Source of the DNA: Cryptomeria japonica
Lineage: Eukaryota > Streptophyta > Pinopsida > Cupressales > Cupressaceae
Reading direction: 5' to 3'
Length of the DNA stretch: 64,000 nt
Assembly (NCBI RefSeq): GCF_030272615.1
Contig: NC_081406.1
Location: 243,097,218 to 243,161,217 of the forward strand
The stretch's first letter is position 1, and each line of letters begins with the position of its first letter. Below the pieces are notes generated by a model that was given only the letters and a program-made list of their open reading frames with translations, had not been told where the DNA came from and made no database searches. Position numbers and translations under genes: made by a program. Shown piece after piece: positions 60,709 to 64,000 of this stretch.

Positions 60709-60874
60709 TTAGAAAGTCGAACTTACTGGTGGGTCGTACTTTGCTAGTCGTTGGTAGCGCCAAACTCGCTTGAATTGATGTTTGTGATAGGGGGCTCTAT
60801 TTCTTCTCTCCTCTCCAAGCTCCAATCTCCAAATGCCAAGTTCACAAATGAGGTGGAAATGGGCCCCTTGAGGG
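60709..60874 (-). other. Putative 5' leader of antisense transcript
   Basis: Lies directly downstream of the - strand TATA box. It contains GGCATTTGGAGAT and CTTGGAGAGGAGAG, two short words that also occur downstream of the TATA box in the 1.4-kb solo LTRs (near 15195 and 15240). An open frame covers it, but without a recognised domain. Confidence 0.4.
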
Positions 60875-60882
60875 TTTATATA
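60875..60882 (-). promoter_or_regulatory. Candidate TATA box for the antisense PMD gene
   Basis: On the - strand TATATAAA followed by CCCTCAAGG stands about 1.3 kb upstream of the PMD reading frame. A perfect TATA box in this orientation between the motif array and 3' LTR would start transcription towards the antisense gene. This is inference from sequence only. Confidence 0.5.
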
Positions 60883-60999
60883 GCCCATGCTGACGCATGC
60901 GACTGTGCTGCCTCGATGGACGTGTGGGGCATGTATGCGTTGTGCCCACATTATCTCTTCACCATTTTTCACTATTCTTTTTAATAAAATTTATTGGCA

Positions 61000-61353
61000 G
61001 ATAAATATCAAAAAAATAAAAAATTCAAAAAATTTGAAAATTCCAAAAAAAGCGAAAAAAATTTAAAAATTCAATTTAAAAAAAAAAATCGTTGAAAAAT
61101 TTAAAAATCATCGTGCATCACGACACTACCCCAAAAATCGTATTTTTTCTCAATTTATCTCTAGAGGGGGCATATCAACATCAATTTCATATCAGTCTCA
61201 TATCAACACCAACTTCATATCGACTTTTCATATCGAATTAATTTTTCATATCCAGGGCTTCATATCAACAATTTTGACGATAACACCATATCAAGAATTT
61301 TGATGACATATTGAGCGTTTTTCTTTGAATCAACATGTGGTCACACATCGCTT
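61000..61353. other. Tat 3' end before the polypurine tract
   Basis: A-rich stretch (61000-61100), then a short run of CATATCAACA/CATATCGA words (61168-61300) like the minisatellites at 59700. No gene. Confidence 0.45.
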
Positions 61354-61368
61354 CAAAGAGGGGAAAAA
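61354..61368 (+). other. Tat polypurine tract
   Basis: CAAAGAGGGGAAAAA stands immediately before the 3' LTR start TGTAGACAC. Expected plus-strand primer. Confidence 0.85.
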
Positions 61369-62896
61369 TGTAGACACTTAAAACTTGCACAACTAATTAA
61401 ATGAATTTTATTCATTTAATAATCATTTATTCACCTATTAATTAGACTAAGGTTTAATTAATATCCCTATTCCTCTAATTAGCCTATTAACCAAATTAAA
61501 GATTTGATTAAAATCCTTTTCTTCTAGCCTAACCTATTAATTAAACTAAGGTTTAATTAAGTACCCTTTAGCCATTTAATTGAATAAATCTTATTTATTT
61601 AATTAAAATTCCTTTTCCCTTTTAAGTGAATTTACATTTGATTAAAATCCCTTTGCATTTAAATAAGTTATTATTTATTTGTGAATAGTCCCCCCCACTT
61701 GCAAAATCCTACAAATGCAAGTTGCATCCCTTTTGGCTAAAATAAATCTTTTATTTGATCTAAAAATGCCTATTTTCCTCAACTTGCATTCTCCTACATT
61801 TTCCATTAGCATGCTAATATTCTTCTAGAACCCCTCTAACCCCTCACTAATTAACCTACTTCCTCTAATCACGTCACATCCCTAAAATTTGGGGAGTCAA
61901 TTCTCCAATTTCGGGGAAAGTCTTCAAAATGTGTTGAAGACTCTACCTTCTTCAACAAGTTAACTTGTTGAGTCTTCCAAACCTGGAAGGTTATCTAACT
62001 TTCGACAAGTTAACCTCCAAAGTCTTCAAAGAGCATTTAATGCCTCTTACAAGACATCATCCTAGCCCATGGTGGTTGTCCCTTTGGCCGTCCCTCAACT
62101 TTGCACAAGAGTTTACCTCTTGGACAATAGCATGCTCATGATTTCATCTCTTGAGGTTACCCCTAATGCTTACTTAGCATCTAATGCTTTCTTAGCATCC
62201 TCTCAAGACATCTCAAGGTGACATTTGTCAACTTGGGATTGGATTGAATTCCCCTCATGGATTGATAACTTTCAATCCTAGCCTTGTTAAGATTGTTCAA
62301 TCTTGGCCATCCATTTCTCTATTTTCTCTATAAATAGAGCCCCTTTCTTCAATCTTAGGATCCATCATGTTTTGCATTCACATTATAGTTATTTTGTTGT
62401 GCAGGTTATCAAGGAGCTCCAATTGTTCACCCTCAAGCATCTAGGCCATCCTAATTGAATCATAGTTTACATTATATCATGTTTTAGATTATCATTTAGC
62501 TTAATTTCATATCAATTTCATAGCATTCTCATATCTCATCTTCATATTAGCTTAACTACATCACTTAATCTTTCAATTTGGAAACACACCTCCATCTTGC
62601 ATATCATATCAATAGTTTTTTATCTAATCGCTAGGATCTTAGTTGCATCCATTTTGATCCTAGATCATTTCCTTCAATCTCATTCTTTAGGTTGCCATTT
62701 TAAAGATCAAGTGCTCTTCCAAGTGAGGGCCACCTTGAATCTTGAAGATCTTTGGAGATAGAGGACCATGAGACAGTTTTGAGCAATTTGATTTGATGAA
62801 CATGTTTTCTTCATTTGGATTTCTTGATATAATGTTTCATGGGCGCATTTGATGTTTGTTTGTTGTCTTCCAGGCCTCCAACAAATCAGGTGCACA
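61369..62896 (+). repeat. Tat 3' LTR
   Basis: 1,528 bp from TGTAGACACTT to AGGTGCACA, uninterrupted. It serves as the reference for placing the three pieces of the 5' LTR. TATA box at 62329-62336. Confidence 0.95.
62329..62336 (+). promoter_or_regulatory. Tat 3' LTR TATA box
   Basis: TATAAATA followed by GAGCCCC, same context as in the 5' LTR. Confidence 0.6.
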
Positions 62897-62901
62897 CATT
62901 G

Positions 62902-63210
62902 GAATTAGGAATGGTTGCTTATGGAGATCTAGATAATTATATAGGGCAAATCTTAGTTCAATTTCAACGAGATATCCAGAACCTAGTGTCGCACTTTATG
63001 CTTTTGGAAATAGAGATATTTAAAAAAGAAGAAGAAAAGTTAAGAAATGTTGTTGTAGTAATCCACGAGTTTGAAGATAAAATACAAGAAAATCTTTCTA
63101 CGGAAAAAGTAAATGAAGAAGCAATAAACAATTTGTGGTACTTATTAAAAAAAAATTCTATTTTTAAAGAAGTTGAAGAACTTCATCCAAAGGGTATTGA
63201 AACTAAATGA
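62902..63210 (+). pseudogene. Unknown coding region, 3' portion, after Tat
   Basis: Continues the reading broken at 20307: TWMDT before the element joins LELGMVAYGDLDNYIGQ after it. The piece is open for about 100 codons to a stop at 63208 and is rich in Lys and Glu with a heptad-like pattern (EIEIFKKEEEKLRN, then EFEDKIQENLSTEKV), suggesting a coiled coil. The family is unknown. After the stop, related reading may continue to about 63600 with several stops. Confidence 0.55.
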
Positions 63211-63674
63211 AAGATAGCCAAATATAAAGTGAGGATAAACATAACTGGTAAACCGTAGTCCAAAACACTATGTGAAGTCATCACTAGATATAGACCTTAC
63301 ACAATGAAGGTACAAGAGTAAGAGGAAAGAGTTTAGACAATAGATGCGAGAGAATAGGTGGCACATGTGGACCTAGAGAATGAAGCACAAAGAGTCGGGG
63401 AAATGAAACCGGTGGTGATTAATTAGCCTTTCTAGATTATGTTGCTTTTCTAATGTGTTGTAAAAAACTATAGGCTCTAGAGAGATATTTTTCTTTTATG
63501 TTATTTGCTAAGACTTTTGTTGATCTTTGGGACGGTTATTTTCAAGAAACCATTGGTTACCAATGTCAGTTATGATACTTGATGTGTATATATTGCTAAA
63601 TTTTTCTGGTGTTTGATGAGCCTATAAATTGACCATATTATTTCATGTTTTATGATACTTTACCTCATGTTTAT
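63211..63674. other. Unassigned tail of the unknown region
   Basis: No recognisable gene. Translation in the frame of the preceding piece has stops at intervals. T-rich after 63420. Confidence 0.35.
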
Positions 63675-63840
63675 TGTAGACACATAAAAATTATTAATAT
63701 TAATTATGCCTTTATCCCTTGATTAATTTAAGTAATGATGTTATCCTATTATTCCCCTAAATTAATTAAATTACATTTAATTAATTTTCCTCTTCCACAT
63801 ATATAATTAATTTATTAATTAATTATACATGTCTCTTTTA
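63675..63840 (+). mobile_element. Truncated LTR start, Tat-related
   Basis: TGTAGACACATAAAAATTA at 63675 resembles the Tat LTR start TGTAGACACTTAAAAC. The following AT-rich sequence with TTAATTAATTA words is in the style of the Tat and 1.4-kb LTRs. It breaks off where LINE coding sequence begins near 63840. No TSD can be given because the other end is missing. Confidence 0.5.
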
Positions 63841-63848
63841 TCCTCCCA

Positions 63849-64000
63849 ATAACTGGCTCTGATCATTACCCCATTTATGCAAGGATTCATGAGGGCTCAG
63901 TTTCTGAAAGGTGTCCCTTTAAATTTGAAAAGATGTGGTTGAGGGAGGAGGGTTTCTTGACTCTTGTGGAGGATTGGTGGAAGGAGGCTCCTCAAAGAAA
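63849..64000 (+). pseudogene. LINE endonuclease C-terminus, cut by the window end
   Basis: The frame reads ITGSDHYPIYARI, with the SDH catalytic motif of the endonuclease/exonuclease/phosphatase fold used by LINE ORF2 proteins. CPFKFEKMWLREEGFL and LVEDWWKEA follow, the conserved link between endonuclease and RT. It is open to the window edge. The upstream part of the endonuclease is absent, so the copy is truncated here or joined to the LTR fragment by deletion. It is a separate copy from the LINE at 8959-16640, which is on the other strand. Confidence 0.8.

Larger units (their letters stand above)
20308..62896 (+). mobile_element. Ty3/gypsy Tat-lineage retrotransposon, host of three copia elements
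   Basis: This is a very large LTR retrotransposon on the + strand. The 5' LTR begins TGTAGACACC at 20308 and, after two insertions, ends AGGTGCACA at 38196. The 3' LTR is 61369-62896. TSD CATTG is perfect at 20303-20307 and 62897-62901. Subtracting copia A, C and D with their TSDs leaves about 19.2 kb. Domain order is gag, protease, G-patch-like, RT, RNase H, second (archaeal-type) RNase H, integrase. The extra RNase H and long 3' region with an antisense ORF are hallmarks of the plant Tat lineage, which includes Ogre-type giants. All coding parts have stops, so the copy is dead. Many stops are TAG or TAA where the family has CAG, CAA or TGG, consistent with cytosine deamination. Confidence 0.93.

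Overview
This window looks like nuclear DNA of a seed plant with a large, repeat-rich genome. A conifer-type genome is plausible, but that is inference from the style of the repeats. I see no intact host gene, rRNA, tRNA gene or CRISPR array. Almost everything recognisable is retrotransposon sequence in various stages of decay, and many element boundaries can be fixed to the base by TG...CA termini and matching 5-bp target-site duplications (TSDs).

Left part (1-20,307). A decayed Ty1/copia gag (603-4597, + strand) is split by a 3.3-kb solo LTR (939-4268, -). A second copia gag-protease fragment lies at 6478-7080 (-). A LINE with RT, zinc-binding and RNase H parts runs on the - strand from about 16,640 to about 7,801. 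It is split by a second solo LTR of the same long family (10556-15522, +), which itself carries a 1.4-kb solo LTR (14011-15434). From 17,774 there is a broken + strand coding region of unknown family.

Right part (20,308-62,896). One very large Ty3/gypsy element of the Tat lineage (about 19.2 kb once inserts are removed) sits in that unknown coding region with TSD CATTG. Three Ty1/copia elements are nested in it: A (20771-27434, -) and C (27537-37149, +) in its 5' LTR, and D (44421-51505, -) between the protease region and RT. C also carries a 1.4-kb solo LTR inside its 3' LTR and an unidentified 1.25-kb insert in pol. The Tat element keeps gag, protease, G-patch-like, RT, RNase H, an extra archaeal-type RNase H and integrase, all with stops or frameshifts. 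Its long region between integrase and 3' LTR holds an antisense gene with a plant mobile domain and a candidate TATA box of its own, plus minisatellites.

Far right (62,897-64,000). The unknown coding region resumes, followed by the first part of another LTR and a LINE endonuclease fragment that runs off the window.

The order of events can be read from the nesting: unknown coding region, then Tat, then copia A, C and D, then the inserts inside C. The most interesting signals are the antisense plant-mobile-domain unit, the array of TGACTCA-centred palindromes in the 3.3-3.5-kb LTRs, the inverted motif arrays at the two ends of the Tat internal region, and a hairpin with a G- or C-tract loop just before the primer binding site in the copia LTRs.
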